DNA from: Gammaproteobacteria bacterium
Lineage (GTDB): Bacteria; Pseudomonadota; Gammaproteobacteria; JAUZRS01
Reading direction: 5' to 3'
Length of the DNA: 64,000 nucleotides
Assembly: GCA_030949385.1 (NCBI GenBank)
Contig: JAUZSP010000003.1
Location: 517,670-581,669, forward strand
Every line of letters starts with the position of its first letter. The stretch's first letter is position 1. The position numbers and the translations under genes were made by a program. Shown piece after piece: positions 17,402 to 26,488 of the stretch. The notes below the pieces were generated by a model, which saw only the letters and a list, made by a program, of their open reading frames with translations, did no database searches and was not told the DNA's origin.

Positions 17402-17803
17402 CTACGGGGCGGTGACGTTCCAGCGTTTAAAGCGTTTTTTGCAAAAGAGCAGCAGGCTTTCGTAGTCGGGAAAATAGAACTCAAAACCCTCTTCGGCAGG
17501 TGCGTCGTATTCACAGTAGTCGTTGCTGTGTTCGCGGCAGATGGTGGGGCGTTGATGATAGATGCCGCAATTGCCCTCATGGGTCAGATGCTCACAGGGG
17601 CTGTTAAAACAGAGCAGCCATTCGTCTTTGTCTTTAAAGAGGCTTACGTTTTTGTGTGAGACCTGCCAAAGCAGATGTTCAAAATCGAGTTTGGAACGCG
17701 GTGTTTTGATCTTTTGGGTAATGTAATTGCAGCACAGAGATTGGGTGCAGAGAGTGCATTTGGTCTCTAAGGGAATAATTTTAGTCGCTGAATAATCGGA
17801 CAC
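17402..17803 (-). CDS. CxxC-cluster zinc/iron-chelating protein (YkgJ-like)
   Basis: The 133-aa protein opens with cysteine cluster CTLCTQSLCC (residues ~17-26) and has further cysteines in CEHLTHEGNCGIY and RPTICREH. This is the layout of the UPF0153/YkgJ cysteine cluster family, thought to bind zinc or iron-sulfur. The role is not known. It marks the return to ordinary chromosome genes. Confidence 0.75.
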   Translation of the reverse strand: MSDYSATKIIPLETKCTLCTQSLCCNYITQKIKTPRSKLDFEHLLWQVSHKNVSLFKDKDEWLLCFNSPCEHLTHEGNCGIYHQRPTICREHSNDYCEYDAPAEEGFEFYFPDYESLLLFCKKRFKRWNVTAP

Positions 17804-17855
17804 AAGAGTGTATTACTGTTTTTTATAGTGCAATAAAATAAAATGAAAGACATAA

Positions 17856-17883
17856 AAAAGGATGCCACGAAGGCACCCTTTTC
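17856..17883 (-). terminator. Terminator of the cold-shock gene
   Basis: On the minus strand GGGTGCC-TTCG-TGGCATCC with a stable UUCG-type loop is followed by a T run. It begins ~33 bp after the cspA stop. Confidence 0.7.
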
Positions 17884-17915
17884 TTGTTTAGAAAACCTAA
17901 AAAGGCAAACTAAAC

Positions 17916-18125
17916 TTATTGAGCGACTACGTTAGCAGCCTGCAGACCTTTAGGGCCTTGCTCAACTTCGAAGGTCACTTTTTGGCCTTCTGCGAGGGTT
18001 TTGAAGCCTTCACCAGAAATCGCACGAAAATGAACGAAAACGTCAGCGCCGCCGTCGTCCTGAGAGATGAAACCATAACCTTTTTCTTCGTTAAACCACT
18101 TAACCGTACCAGTTACGTTAGACAT
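17916..18125 (-). CDS. CspA family cold-shock protein
   Basis: The 69-aa product is a complete cold-shock domain with [13 protein letters not shown] (RNP1 KGYGFI) and DVFVHF (RNP2). These proteins bind single-stranded nucleic acids and melt RNA structure. Length and motifs are typical. AGGAGA precedes the start, and a long gene-free stretch lies upstream. Confidence 0.95.
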   Translation of the reverse strand: MSNVTGTVKWFNEEKGYGFISQDDGGADVFVHFRAISGEGFKTLAEGQKVTFEVEQGPKGLQAANVVAQ

Positions 18126-18435
18126 GAATGTCTCCTGAAAATTGTAAAAAAATGGATGTGCGTAAAATTACGCCTCAGAGCCCGAAAGTAGAATCATTCA
18201 TAATCGCAATCTGAGGGTGACGCTTCAGGACATCACGCTTACATAAAGTGAAGCAGTGTGAAGAAGTGTACAAGTACAAATGTTGCATAAGATAGATCTA
18301 TGTTCTGTAGGGCGAGGAGAATACTAACACAGGTTTATCGAGAGTGAGAACAGTGTTTTCATGACTTTTTGTGAAAAAGCCCACTGATTTCACCTTCAGT
18401 GCCGTTGAGAAAGCAAAAGTCGTGACAATTATGCT
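18126..18435 (-). promoter_or_regulatory. Gene-free upstream region of the cold-shock gene
   Basis: About 310 bp between cspA and gspN hold no credible ORF. Cold-shock genes often have long structured 5' untranslated regions, so part of this may be one. I could not identify a specific thermosensor structure. Confidence 0.4.
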
Positions 18436-19197
18436 TTAAAGCAGCTCCTTAATCTGGCCTTTGTCCTTGATTCGATAGCTTCCATCAGACTGCCGTCGCG
18501 TCATCTGGCTGAGGCCATTGAGAATGGCTCTGGAAACGTTACGAGCGGGGGTGATTTTCAGATCAAGGTCATAATTGCCCGCAGGTGTCAGAGTCAGCTT
18601 GCCCTTCAGAGAGAGGTCACCGCCGGTGTTGCTCAGTTGCAGCTGGATCAATTCGTTCTCGGTGCTGATGAGTGCCTGTACATCTCCCAGCTTGACCGTG
18701 GCGGGCATGGGTGTGGTGAGACTGGCTTTGCTCCAGAAGAGGCGACCGTTGATCGCCTCAGGGCCACTCTGTTTAATAATGGCATTGTCGATCACGGCGC
18801 TGATCTGACCGGAGAAGGTGGCCAGTGGCAGCGGCAGCAGAGCTTCCAGTTGTTTGGCGGCGATCTCAAAACGGGTCTCGCTTAGGTACAGGCTCTGACT
18901 GGCTGAAACAGCCCCATGGCCGTTGCCTTGACCGCCGAGGTAGCCAAACTCCATGTGTGCGCCGAGACGGGCTTTGAACAGGCTGCTGAGGGTGATGTGC
19001 CAATTTAGGTTGTCTATTTTTTGTTCTGGGTCGATCTGCAGGCGATTGGCGTGGCCGTTGAGCAGGCTGCCGGAGATGCCGTGCAGTTGCAGAGGGTTAA
19101 TATCGACCCAACCGAGCAGACGGCTGGCGGGCAGATTGATCAGCAGGGCGAGCAGGTAGCTGACCAGCAACAGGGGCAGCAGGTAACGAAGCTTCAT
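18436..19197 (-). CDS. gspN: Type II secretion protein GspN
   Basis: The 253-aa protein has an N-terminal membrane anchor (LLPLLLVSYLLALLIN) and a periplasmic beta-rich part with LSGSLLNG-like repeats, as in GspN. GspN is an accessory inner-membrane subunit of the secretion machine and is not present in all systems. It is the last gene of the gspG-N operon; its start overlaps the gspM end. Confidence 0.85.
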   Translation of the reverse strand: MKLRYLLPLLLVSYLLALLINLPASRLLGWVDINPLQLHGISGSLLNGHANRLQIDPEQKIDNLNWHITLSSLFKARLGAHMEFGYLGGQGNGHGAVSASQSLYLSETRFEIAAKQLEALLPLPLATFSGQISAVIDNAIIKQSGPEAINGRLFWSKASLTTPMPATVKLGDVQALISTENELIQLQLSNTGGDLSLKGKLTLTPAGNYDLDLKITPARNVSRAILNGLSQMTRRQSDGSYRIKDKGQIKELL

Positions 19198-19679
19198 TTA
19201 TCACCCCTTTCTACGCTGATGCGGGCGTTGACCTTGCCCGCTTGCATTTTGCTGATGTTGGCGCTGATGACCCGCAGGCCGTGGTTCAGTTCCAGATCCG
19301 CGAGCATGTTCATCAGTTGGTTAAAGTCCACCTGAGCAAATTGCACTTTGGTGCCTTTTTTTCCTTGTGGGTCAATGCGCTCCGGCGTGCCGAGGCGCGC
19401 ACGGCGAATGGCGGCATCAACAATAATGTAGGGTGCTTGGCCATTGCTGCGCGTGCCGCTGTTGGTTTGTCCAGCACCGAGAGAGAGGGCTTCTTGCTGG
19501 GATTGCTGCATCCAGAGCAGCTCTTGTTGCAGCGCCTTGACGCTGTTTTGGCGCTGTTCTCGTGCGAGCAGAGCAGGTTCGATCAGCAGCAAGTAGATTA
19601 AAGTGAGCAGCAGCAGAGAGCCGCCCATCAGCACCCATTTTTGTTCTCGTGGTACGAGCTGAGAAAACCAGAGTTTCAT
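19194..19679 (-). CDS. gspM: Type II secretion protein GspM
   Basis: At 161 aa it has the GspM layout: a short cytoplasmic start (SQLVPREQKWVLMGG), one membrane helix, a coiled segment and a ferredoxin-like periplasmic domain. GspM partners GspL in the inner-membrane platform. It overlaps gspL and gspN by 4 bp each. Confidence 0.88.
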   Translation of the reverse strand: MKLWFSQLVPREQKWVLMGGSLLLLTLIYLLLIEPALLAREQRQNSVKALQQELLWMQQSQQEALSLGAGQTNSGTRSNGQAPYIIVDAAIRRARLGTPERIDPQGKKGTKVQFAQVDFNQLMNMLADLELNHGLRVISANISKMQAGKVNARISVERGDK

Positions 19680-20881
19680 GAGCCTGCCTCCAGTCGCAAG
19701 CGACCTTTAACTTGACCTTTCTCGGTATTGGCGGAGAGAATTTTGACCCGCAGTTGGCGCTGTTCCAGTTGCCGTTTTAGGCTGTCCAATGCTTGCAGTT
19801 GAGCGGTATTCACTTCGAGATCCAAATAACCTTTGCGAAAATTGAGGCCGTTGAGCTGAATGTTCTTCGCCTGCGCCAACGGTTGGGCGCTGCTGACCAG
19901 CAGTGGCAGCAGGCCTTGCAGATTACCTTGACCGCTGCGCAGTTTTTTCAGCCGCGTTTTCATCTGGGCGCGGGCATTGACCACTCGTTTGACGCTGGGA
20001 AAGGTGGCGCGGAAGGTTTGTTCGATTTCGCTGCGAAGTTGCTGTTCTTGTTCACCGAGCTGCTGATGCTGCAACAGCGTAGCGACGCTGCTGGTGAGCA
20101 GCAGCAGGGCGGCGATGGCCAGCGGTTGTTTCCACGGTTGCCAGAGTTTTTGCAGCGGGTCTTGGCGGCGATACTGCCCTTGCAGTAGATTGATGGCCGG
20201 TTTTTCCAAGCGGTCATTGAGTTGTTCCAGTGGGTGTGAACAACGGTGGTAGTCAATGGCCAAGGGCAATGTATTCAGATTCAGGTCGTCGCCTTCAGCG
20301 CAGTGGTAGAGGGTTAAGCGTTGGGGCGCTTCCGTGTCGGCAAAGTCGATGGCGCTGCTGAGCAGCTCGGGCAGCGCTTCGGTTTCGATGCTAAAGCCCT
20401 TCAGTCCAGATTGGCGAATGATGGCTCTTTGCTCGTCCACCAGCAGCGACCAGCCTTCATTGGCTTGAGCGAGTGCTAAGGGTTCGGGCAACAGGGTCTG
20501 AGGGCGAAGGCCAACGGCGTTGAGCTGTTCTAGCAGATCTTCCAGATAGCGTTTGTTGATCACCGCGACGGGATACTCATCGCCTTCTGCTTCGCCGATG
20601 GCAAAGTGCAGCTCGTCCACATCGTCGATCAGGCTCTCTTCAAGGGCGAAAGGGATGGCGCTTAAGACGCGGCTGCGGTTTTTGCTCGGCACGCGGGCAT
20701 GGGTGAGCAGCACTTCGTTGCCCGCCACCAGCAGCAGCACATTTTGGCCGCGTGCGTGCAGCGCAGCGTCATTTAAGCTGCCGTGCTGAATGGGCGACTC
20801 CTGCTGTTCGTTCTGTGGCGCGCGCCAACTGACCTGTTGAGGTTGGGTTGGGTTAAAACGGATTACAAATGGTTTGGCCAA
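19676..20881 (-). CDS. gspL: Type II secretion protein GspL
   Basis: The ~401-aa protein has an actin-like cytoplasmic domain (residues 1-240), one membrane helix near residue 255 (PLAIAALLLLTSSVATLL) and a periplasmic part. GspL anchors the GspE ATPase to the platform. I chose a TTG start at 20881 because AAGGAGA lies 6 nt before it; a longer frame reaches 20920. The start lies inside the end of gspK. Confidence 0.9.
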   Translation of the reverse strand: MAKPFVIRFNPTQPQQVSWRAPQNEQQESPIQHGSLNDAALHARGQNVLLLVAGNEVLLTHARVPSKNRSRVLSAIPFALEESLIDDVDELHFAIGEAEGDEYPVAVINKRYLEDLLEQLNAVGLRPQTLLPEPLALAQANEGWSLLVDEQRAIIRQSGLKGFSIETEALPELLSSAIDFADTEAPQRLTLYHCAEGDDLNLNTLPLAIDYHRCSHPLEQLNDRLEKPAINLLQGQYRRQDPLQKLWQPWKQPLAIAALLLLTSSVATLLQHQQLGEQEQQLRSEIEQTFRATFPSVKRVVNARAQMKTRLKKLRSGQGNLQGLLPLLVSSAQPLAQAKNIQLNGLNFRKGYLDLEVNTAQLQALDSLKRQLEQRQLRVKILSANTEKGQVKGRLRLEAGS

Positions 20882-21887
20882 GCTGTTCTCTCCTTGCTCG
20901 CTGCAAAACGCGAGTGGCACCTTTGTCGTCTCGGTAGAGCAGACTGTATAAAATATAGTGTGCTGCGCCCAGAGTGACGATCACTCGGGTCTGAAAATAG
21001 TCGCTGCTGACATCGGCACTCTGGCGAATCTGGCTTTTGTCGTTGATGGTGAGGCTAACACCGCTGTTGGCAAGCTGTTGAATAAAGTTGTCTATGTTTT
21101 TAAAGGCGTCTTGTGAGGTGCTGTTATCCACTGGGCTGTTTGCGTCTGGCAAGGCGCTGTTGGCCGTTGGCCGTTGATCCAAAAGTGTTTTGGCCGCCGT
21201 TGCGCTGATTTTACTGTGCAACGCTTGCAGATTCAGTTCGCTGGCGGTGTTGACGTTGATTTTAGTCACGCTGGGCAGTGCGCTCAGGTACGGTTCGAGT
21301 TTAGTGAAGATCTCAGGGGTGATGCCACGCACGGCGCGCAGTTCACTGAGGTCGAGCAGGGCTCGGTTGGCGCTGCGGTAGGCCTGCGGCAGACTGGAAT
21401 AAAAATCATCTTCAGCGCCGCCACTGCCACTGGGGTTGATGTCGGCATCGAGCCAATCTTCGATGGCGTTGGCGAGGGCGGGGTCTAACTCCAGCAGTTG
21501 CAGCAGGCGTTGCAGTTGGCCGCTGGCAGCGGGGTTCAGTTTGCCTTGGGCGGTGATTAAATTATTGAGGTTAAAGCGGCTGTTTTGGTCGATGACACAG
21601 CCCATGATCTGGGCGTTGTCGATGGGCAGCGGCGGCGTGCTCATGGCCCAATCTTCACTCAGGTCGTCGGTTGTATTCTTTTTTCGGTCTTGGGAGAGCA
21701 GCACGCGGCCCAAGCCTTCCCCTGCCAGCGCCACATGGCGCGCTTGCTCCAGCAGCAGGCGCGCTTGGGTGAGGCGAATGTCCATCTGCTGACGAGAGAC
21801 CATCGCGGTGGTGGCGATGGTGGCCAGCGCCACCACCAACAGTACGGTGATCAGCGCGACCCCTTGACAACGAAAGGCTGAGTGCAT
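20853..21887 (-). CDS. gspK: Type II secretion minor pseudopilin GspK
   Basis: The 344-aa product begins with a pseudopilin helix (GVALITVLLVVALATIAT) and has the large GspK alpha domain with NLNNLI, IEDWLD and INVNTASELNLQAL. GspK caps the pseudopilus tip with GspI and GspJ. It lacks the usual FTLIE helix start, as GspK proteins do. It overlaps gspJ by one base and gspL by 29 bp. Confidence 0.92.
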   Translation of the reverse strand: MHSAFRCQGVALITVLLVVALATIATTAMVSRQQMDIRLTQARLLLEQARHVALAGEGLGRVLLSQDRKKNTTDDLSEDWAMSTPPLPIDNAQIMGCVIDQNSRFNLNNLITAQGKLNPAASGQLQRLLQLLELDPALANAIEDWLDADINPSGSGGAEDDFYSSLPQAYRSANRALLDLSELRAVRGITPEIFTKLEPYLSALPSVTKINVNTASELNLQALHSKISATAAKTLLDQRPTANSALPDANSPVDNSTSQDAFKNIDNFIQQLANSGVSLTINDKSQIRQSADVSSDYFQTRVIVTLGAAHYILYSLLYRDDKGATRVLQRARREQLGQTICNPF

Positions 21888-22489
21888 CAGCCGGGCACCT
21901 CAAACAGACGGGTGATTTCGCCCCAAGGTTCTAAGGTGAGTTTGATCTCAATGGCGCGCGGCAGGGGGACAGGTTTGCCCGAACGGGCATCGGGCCAGCG
22001 GGTTTGCCAGCGGCTGTTTTGATCCATAAAACGCAATTCGACCTCTTTGATACCGCTGAGCAGCAGGCGACGATGCACTTTTGCACCTTGGATGCGATCC
22101 AGATGCTGCCAATATTGGCGATAGAGTGTGTCGTCTTCCAGTAAATAACTGACCCGTTGCAGTTGGGAGCGCGGGCTACCAAGCGGGTTTTGCCAACCGC
22201 TGCGACTGAAAGCCAAGATGAGCGAGTCTCCTTGGTTGGTGATAAAACTGGCCTGTTGGCTGCCGAGTTCATCCCGAATGGGGCGGTCGATCATCTGTTG
22301 CAGATCGTCGCTGAAGTAGTAGAAGGTCTGTTGCAGGGCGTTGAGTTGATCGGAGCGTTCGGCGGTGATGCTGCGGGTCTGCAACACCGAACTGAGGCCA
22401 CTGTAAGCGGCCACTGCCAGCACAGAGAAGACGGCGATGGCCACCAATAACTCGATTAAGGTGAAGGCCTGTTGTGAAACTCTATTCAT
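21887..22489 (-). CDS. gspJ: Type II secretion minor pseudopilin GspJ
   Basis: The 200-aa protein starts MNRVSQQAFTLIELLVAIAV, a prepilin peptidase site and hydrophobic helix. The rest matches GspJ (SDDLQQMIDRPIRDELG). It is part of the pseudopilus tip complex and lies between gspI and gspK with overlaps. Confidence 0.92.
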   Translation of the reverse strand: MNRVSQQAFTLIELLVAIAVFSVLAVAAYSGLSSVLQTRSITAERSDQLNALQQTFYYFSDDLQQMIDRPIRDELGSQQASFITNQGDSLILAFSRSGWQNPLGSPRSQLQRVSYLLEDDTLYRQYWQHLDRIQGAKVHRRLLLSGIKEVELRFMDQNSRWQTRWPDARSGKPVPLPRAIEIKLTLEPWGEITRLFEVPG

Positions 22490-22905
22490 CGTGTCGGCGC
22501 GCTGGGAACGGGGGCGGCTTGAGGCGCTTTGGCGTTCAAGCTGGGGTCAATAATAAAGGAGGCTAATTTGACCAGTGGATTTTCATCATTGGCGTGCAGG
22601 CGAACGTCCACATCAAGGCGGCGCATCTCTTTGCTCTGGGTGGCTTTGACGACGCTGCTCCAGTGCCATTTGTAACCGGCCATCTCTTCGGTGCCGCTTT
22701 TCTTACCTTTGTCCAACCACTTTTTTTTCAGGCGCAGTTCGCTGATTTTATTCGCTGCTACCCAAGTGGCAAAACTTTTTTGCTGTAGGTAGCCGCTGTT
22801 GGCGGTGGTGTCGGCTGCGCCTTTGATCAGCGCACCTAAGGCGACGGCCAACACCGCCAGTGCCACCATTACCTCGATTAGGGTGAAACCGTCATGGGCT
22901 TTCAC
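22486..22905 (-). CDS. gspI: Type II secretion minor pseudopilin GspI
   Basis: The 139-aa protein starts MKAHDGFTLIEVMVALAV with the prepilin cleavage motif, followed by NKISELRLKKKW typical of GspI. It nucleates the tip complex. Confidence 0.92.
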   Translation of the reverse strand: MKAHDGFTLIEVMVALAVLAVALGALIKGAADTTANSGYLQQKSFATWVAANKISELRLKKKWLDKGKKSGTEEMAGYKWHWSSVVKATQSKEMRRLDVDVRLHANDENPLVKLASFIIDPSLNAKAPQAAPVPSAPTR

Positions 22906-23444
22906 AAAGAGTCGCCTTCGCGTTTCAGTTGCAGTGCTTTTTCCACCCCGGGTTCGATGCGGTACTGGAGTCGGGAGTCTTGATCTTGAATCAGAATGGC
23001 AAAATCGGGCAGAATCTCACCGCTGGAGAGCAGGAAGATGTGCGGTTTGCGGCTCTTTTGCTGCTGCTCATCTCTTGGTTCATCCAGTGAGATGCTCAGC
23101 CCCTCGATTTGAATTTCAAAGGTTAAATTTTCGGGCAGTTCACGTTTGCGCAGCTGTTTTTCTTGCAGCGTTTGCCAGCGTTTGCCGTCGATGAGTTGAT
23201 AAAATTGGTACTGCTGTGCTTCGAAACGCAGCCCCAGCTGACGGGATTGCAGCAGCGCTTGTTGGGAGGCCAGATGCATCAGTTGCAGCAACCGTTGCGC
23301 TTCTTTCTGTTGCCGTTCAGCGGGGTTGCCAAAGTCGATGCGCAGCACCGCAAAGGTGGTGAGAATGCCGATTAAGGTCATCACCACCAGCAGTTCCAGC
23401 AGAGTAAAACCGCTGTGGGTTGAGTGGGGGGTGGGATGAGTCAC
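22902..23444 (-). CDS. gspH: Type II secretion minor pseudopilin GspH
   Basis: The 180-aa protein has GFTLLELLVVMTLIGIL after a short polar leader, then a GspH-type beta domain (QLGLRFEAQQYQFYQL). It overlaps gspI by 4 bp and follows gspG by 23 bp. Confidence 0.9.
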   Translation of the reverse strand: MTHPTPHSTHSGFTLLELLVVMTLIGILTTFAVLRIDFGNPAERQQKEAQRLLQLMHLASQQALLQSRQLGLRFEAQQYQFYQLIDGKRWQTLQEKQLRKRELPENLTFEIQIEGLSISLDEPRDEQQQKSRKPHIFLLSSGEILPDFAILIQDQDSRLQYRIEPGVEKALQLKREGDSL

Positions 23445-23467
23445 AAGGTGCTCGGGTTGAAAATCAG

Positions 23468-23905
23468 TTATAGATCCCAGTTGCCGATGTCGGCGGCAAA
23501 TTTGTCGCCACCGGGTATGCCGTCGGCACCCAGAGAGTAGACGTCTATTTCACCGTGTTCGCCTGGGCTGATGTATTGGTATTCACGCTGCCACGGATCT
23601 TTGGGCAGTTTTTTAACGTAACCGCCCTCTTTCCAGTTGTTGGCGTCGTTGGGGCGTGTCACCAGTGCTTCCAGCCCTTGATCGGTGCTGGGATAGGTGA
23701 AGTTGTCCAGTTTGTAGAGTTCGAGTGAGCTTTCCAGTACGCGGATGTCCTGTTTGGCTTTCACCACGCGCGCTTTGTCCGGTTCGCTCATAATGCGTGG
23801 GATGACCACGGAGGCGAGAATGGCGAGAATGGCGACGACCACCATGATTTCAATCAGGGTGAAACCCGCTTGCTGGGCGTGAGGGCGTGAATGGGTGAGG
23901 TTCAT
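23468..23905 (-). CDS. gspG: Type II secretion major pseudopilin GspG
   Basis: At 145 aa it has GFTLIEIMVVVAILAILAS, the LYKLDNFTYPSTDQGLEAL block, LPKDPWQREYQY and the Ca-binding end SLGADGIPGG..ADIGNWDL. It forms the pseudopilus shaft. It is the first gene of the operon; gspC, D, E and F are not in the window. A divergent rhombosortase gene lies 153 bp away. Confidence 0.96.
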   Translation of the reverse strand: MNLTHSRPHAQQAGFTLIEIMVVVAILAILASVVIPRIMSEPDKARVVKAKQDIRVLESSLELYKLDNFTYPSTDQGLEALVTRPNDANNWKEGGYVKKLPKDPWQREYQYISPGEHGEIDVYSLGADGIPGGDKFAADIGNWDL

Positions 23906-24058
23906 TTAAAGGCAGCTCCAACAGTAAATAAGTATGGGCGAGAGAATAACATGCTTGTTGGCTTATTGGCTGGTCGCTGTTAAGCAGAATCGAGATTTTG
24001 TAAGCTGCGTCTCGTATTTGGATTGATGATGATAATTTTATTGACTTGAGGAGAGGTG

Positions 24059-24652
24059 ATGGCTGACGTATGGAGTCGATGGGCTTGGGTGATCGTGTTG
24101 TCGGTGTTGTGTATTTTATTGCAGGCGACGGGCATGAACACGGTGATTCGTTTTGATCGTCAAGCCATTGATGGCGGTGCTTGGTGGTTGCTCTACAGTG
24201 GTAATTTAGTTCATTTTGATTGGATGCACTTGCTTAGGAACTTGGCCGGAGTGGCGTTGATTCAAGGCTTGTTTGGCCCTCTGCTACAGGGTTGGCGCTG
24301 GTGGTTGGTGTTGTCCATTTGTTCGTTGGGAGTGGGTTTGGGGTTGTACTTTTTTATGCCGCAGTTGGGTTGGTATGTCGGTCTGTCGGGGGCGGTGTTT
24401 GGGGCGTTTGTGGTGGGGGCGATGTTGGAGCTGCAACAGGGATGGAAATTTGGCCTGTTGCTGTTTGTGTTGGTGTTTGGGCGCTTGTTATATGAACTCA
24501 CCATTGGCGCGATGCCCGGGGCGGAATCTTCGGGGATGACGGTGGTGGTGGAGTCGCACCTTTATGGCAGTTTGACGGGTTTGCTGCTGGGGGCGCTGCT
24601 TTTGTGGCTGAGAATTAAAAACCGTTCTGCTAGCGACGGCCGTTTTTACTGA
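24059..24652 (+). CDS. rrtA: Rhombosortase
   Basis: The ~197-aa membrane protein has about six helices, with the rhomboid features NLVHFDWMHLLRNLAG, the catalytic Ser in VGLSGAVFG and the catalytic His in VVVESHLYGSL. Rhombosortases cleave GlyGly-CTERM tails of surface proteins exported by type II secretion, which fits its place beside the gsp operon. AGGAGA precedes the ATG; a GTG one codon upstream is possible. The 3' end overlaps ubiC on the other strand. Confidence 0.85.
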   Translation: MADVWSRWAWVIVLSVLCILLQATGMNTVIRFDRQAIDGGAWWLLYSGNLVHFDWMHLLRNLAGVALIQGLFGPLLQGWRWWLVLSICSLGVGLGLYFFMPQLGWYVGLSGAVFGAFVVGAMLELQQGWKFGLLLFVLVFGRLLYELTIGAMPGAESSGMTVVVESHLYGSLTGLLLGALLLWLRIKNRSASDGRFY

Positions 24653-25223
24653 GGTGTCGAGGGCGTAAGGAAGGGCTTGAGTGGGCATCAAGCGGCAGGG
24701 CAGAGAGAAAAAATTCACTGACCAGCAGAGGGTGTTGGCCTACTTGGAACAGAGAGCGCCGTCCCCAGAGGGTGCTGTGATGAGTAACGTGTGTGATTTG
24801 GCGGCTTTGTTTGGCGGGAATACGAATGATCTGTAGAGCGCCGCGTCGCAAACTGGGGTCGGTGAACAGCAATGCCCCCAGCGGGCGGTTGCCGATGGCG
24901 GCCAGACGTTGCTGATGGCCCTTTAAGCTGGAAAGTGGCAATAGGGTGTGGGCGTAGATCCAAGGGGTTTGGCCGCAGAGCAGATGTACGTCACGCTCAA
25001 TCAGACGCGAGCCGAGGGGAATCTGCAAATGTTGGGCTTCCTTTTGCTGAGCGTAACGAATCTGCTGTTTTAAAACGCGCACGCTGAAGGTTTTGTTGCA
25101 GCCATTGAGCAATTTTTGCGTGAGGCTGCCGCTCTCTTGCAACCAAGGCCGGAGGGCTTTGGGGGCGGCATTGAGATGGAAACGACTGCCATTAAGCCAG
25201 CGTTGGTGGAGCGGATTTCGCAT
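24630..25223 (-). CDS. ubiC: Chorismate--pyruvate lyase UbiC
   Basis: The 197-aa protein fits UbiC: SLTQKLLN, IERDVHLLCGQTPWIYAHTLLP with the conserved Arg, RPLGALLF and WGRRSLF...PLLVSEFFL with the conserved Glu. It makes 4-hydroxybenzoate from chorismate, the first step of ubiquinone synthesis. It overlaps the convergent rhombosortase gene by 23 bp. Confidence 0.9.
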   Translation of the reverse strand: MRNPLHQRWLNGSRFHLNAAPKALRPWLQESGSLTQKLLNGCNKTFSVRVLKQQIRYAQQKEAQHLQIPLGSRLIERDVHLLCGQTPWIYAHTLLPLSSLKGHQQRLAAIGNRPLGALLFTDPSLRRGALQIIRIPAKQSRQITHVTHHSTLWGRRSLFQVGQHPLLVSEFFLSALPLDAHSSPSLRPRHLSKNGRR

Positions 25224-25358
25224 GGGCGTTCCGAGTTAAAAAGAGGGCGATTGTAACCAATGCTTTACATTGAGGCCAATATCTAGGATTGTGGCGCGAA
25301 TGTGGTGTGAGTACGTTTACTGTTGAACAAAATAGACGGTTTATAGGGGATTAAAGAA

Positions 25359-26027
25359 GTGATTGTGAACAAAGTTCTTGTGTTGCTGGCGGCATTAGCG
25401 GTTTCGTCATGGAGTTGGGCTGAGACGCGTTATGTTACGGATCAGTGCGAAATTACGCTGCGTTCGGGGCAGAGCACAGGGCATAAGATCATTAGTATGT
25501 TGCCCAGTGGTACCCGTTTGAATGTTATGAAAAAAGGTGAAAGGGGTTACAGTAAAGTTAAAACAACAGCGGGAAAAGAAGGTTGGGTGCTGGAACGCAT
25601 GACGATCAAACGGCCGGTGGCAGAACAGCGTTTGGCAAAAATTAAAAGCCGAATGGCGAGTATGAAAGAGGAGAATCGGCTGTTTAATCAACAGAGCGAA
25701 AGCCTCTTGAAAGAGCAGCAAGAGTTGCAGCAAGAGCTTAGCCTGTGCAAGGAAACAAACCTTGAGCTGAACAAGGCGTTGACGGACATTCGACGTACCG
25801 CTGCCAATACTTTGGCGATTTACAGTGAAAACGATCAGTTAAAAGGACGCATTGCTCAGTTGGAAACGGAGTTGAGTCGGGTGAAAAAAGAGAATGAAAC
25901 CTTCAAAGATGAGTCGCAGCGTAACTGGTTTATGGTCGGCGCTGGGGTGCTGTTTGGCGGTATTTTATTGGGTTTGATTCTGCCTCGTTTGCGTTTTAAA
26001 AAGAAAAATTCTTGGGACAGTTTTTAG
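25359..26027 (+). CDS. SH3-domain membrane protein (TIGR04211/YgiM-like)
   Basis: The ~222-aa protein has a signal peptide (LVLLAALAVSSWSWA), a bacterial SH3 domain (ITLRSGQSTGHKIISMLPSG...GWVLE), a coiled coil of ~90 residues and a C-terminal membrane helix (FMVGAGVLFGGILLGLIL) with a basic end. This is the YgiM layout. Start is GTG at 25359 or GTG at 25365. Confidence 0.82.
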   Translation: MIVNKVLVLLAALAVSSWSWAETRYVTDQCEITLRSGQSTGHKIISMLPSGTRLNVMKKGERGYSKVKTTAGKEGWVLERMTIKRPVAEQRLAKIKSRMASMKEENRLFNQQSESLLKEQQELQQELSLCKETNLELNKALTDIRRTAANTLAIYSENDQLKGRIAQLETELSRVKKENETFKDESQRNWFMVGAGVLFGGILLGLILPRLRFKKKNSWDSF

Positions 26028-26028
26028 T

Positions 26029-26481
26029 GTGATTTGTCAGTGGATGATGCGGGTTTTGCCACTGTTTGGTGTGTTGTTAGGGAGTTTATTGATGTCGTCA
26101 GTGAGTGCTAATGAGAGGGGAGGCAAGCCGTCAGCGTTATCTGTTTGCCCTGATTCGCCCAATTGTGTTTCTACTGCTGCTCAAGCGGATGACACGGAGC
26201 ATTACATTGCTCCATTGGTTTTTTCCGCTTCCGCAGAAGAAGCCTGGAAAACAGTTAAACGGGCGGTATTGGTGCTGCCTCGTTGTAAAATTGTATCTGA
26301 AAATGAGTTTTACTTGAAAGCAGAGTGCCGCAGTTTTCTGTTTCGTTTTGTGGATGATTTGGAGTTGCAACTGTACCCTGACGAGAAGCAGATCGCTGTG
26401 CGATCTGCATCGAGAATTGGGCGTACGGACTTTGGCGTGAATCGAAAACGAGTCGAGTTATTGCGGGAAAAACTGCGTTAA
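26029..26481 (+). CDS. DUF1499 family protein
   Basis: The ~150-aa product has an N-terminal hydrophobic segment and the DUF1499 pattern CPDSPNCVST, then FSASAEEAWKTVKRAVLVLPR and the end RSASRIGRTDFGVNRKRVE. The family's function is unknown. Start could be GTG 26029 or the ATG codons at 26044 or 26047. It follows the SH3 gene closely and may be cotranscribed. Confidence 0.8.
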   Translation: MICQWMMRVLPLFGVLLGSLLMSSVSANERGGKPSALSVCPDSPNCVSTAAQADDTEHYIAPLVFSASAEEAWKTVKRAVLVLPRCKIVSENEFYLKAECRSFLFRFVDDLELQLYPDEKQIAVRSASRIGRTDFGVNRKRVELLREKLR

Positions 26482-26488
26482 GGCGGTT

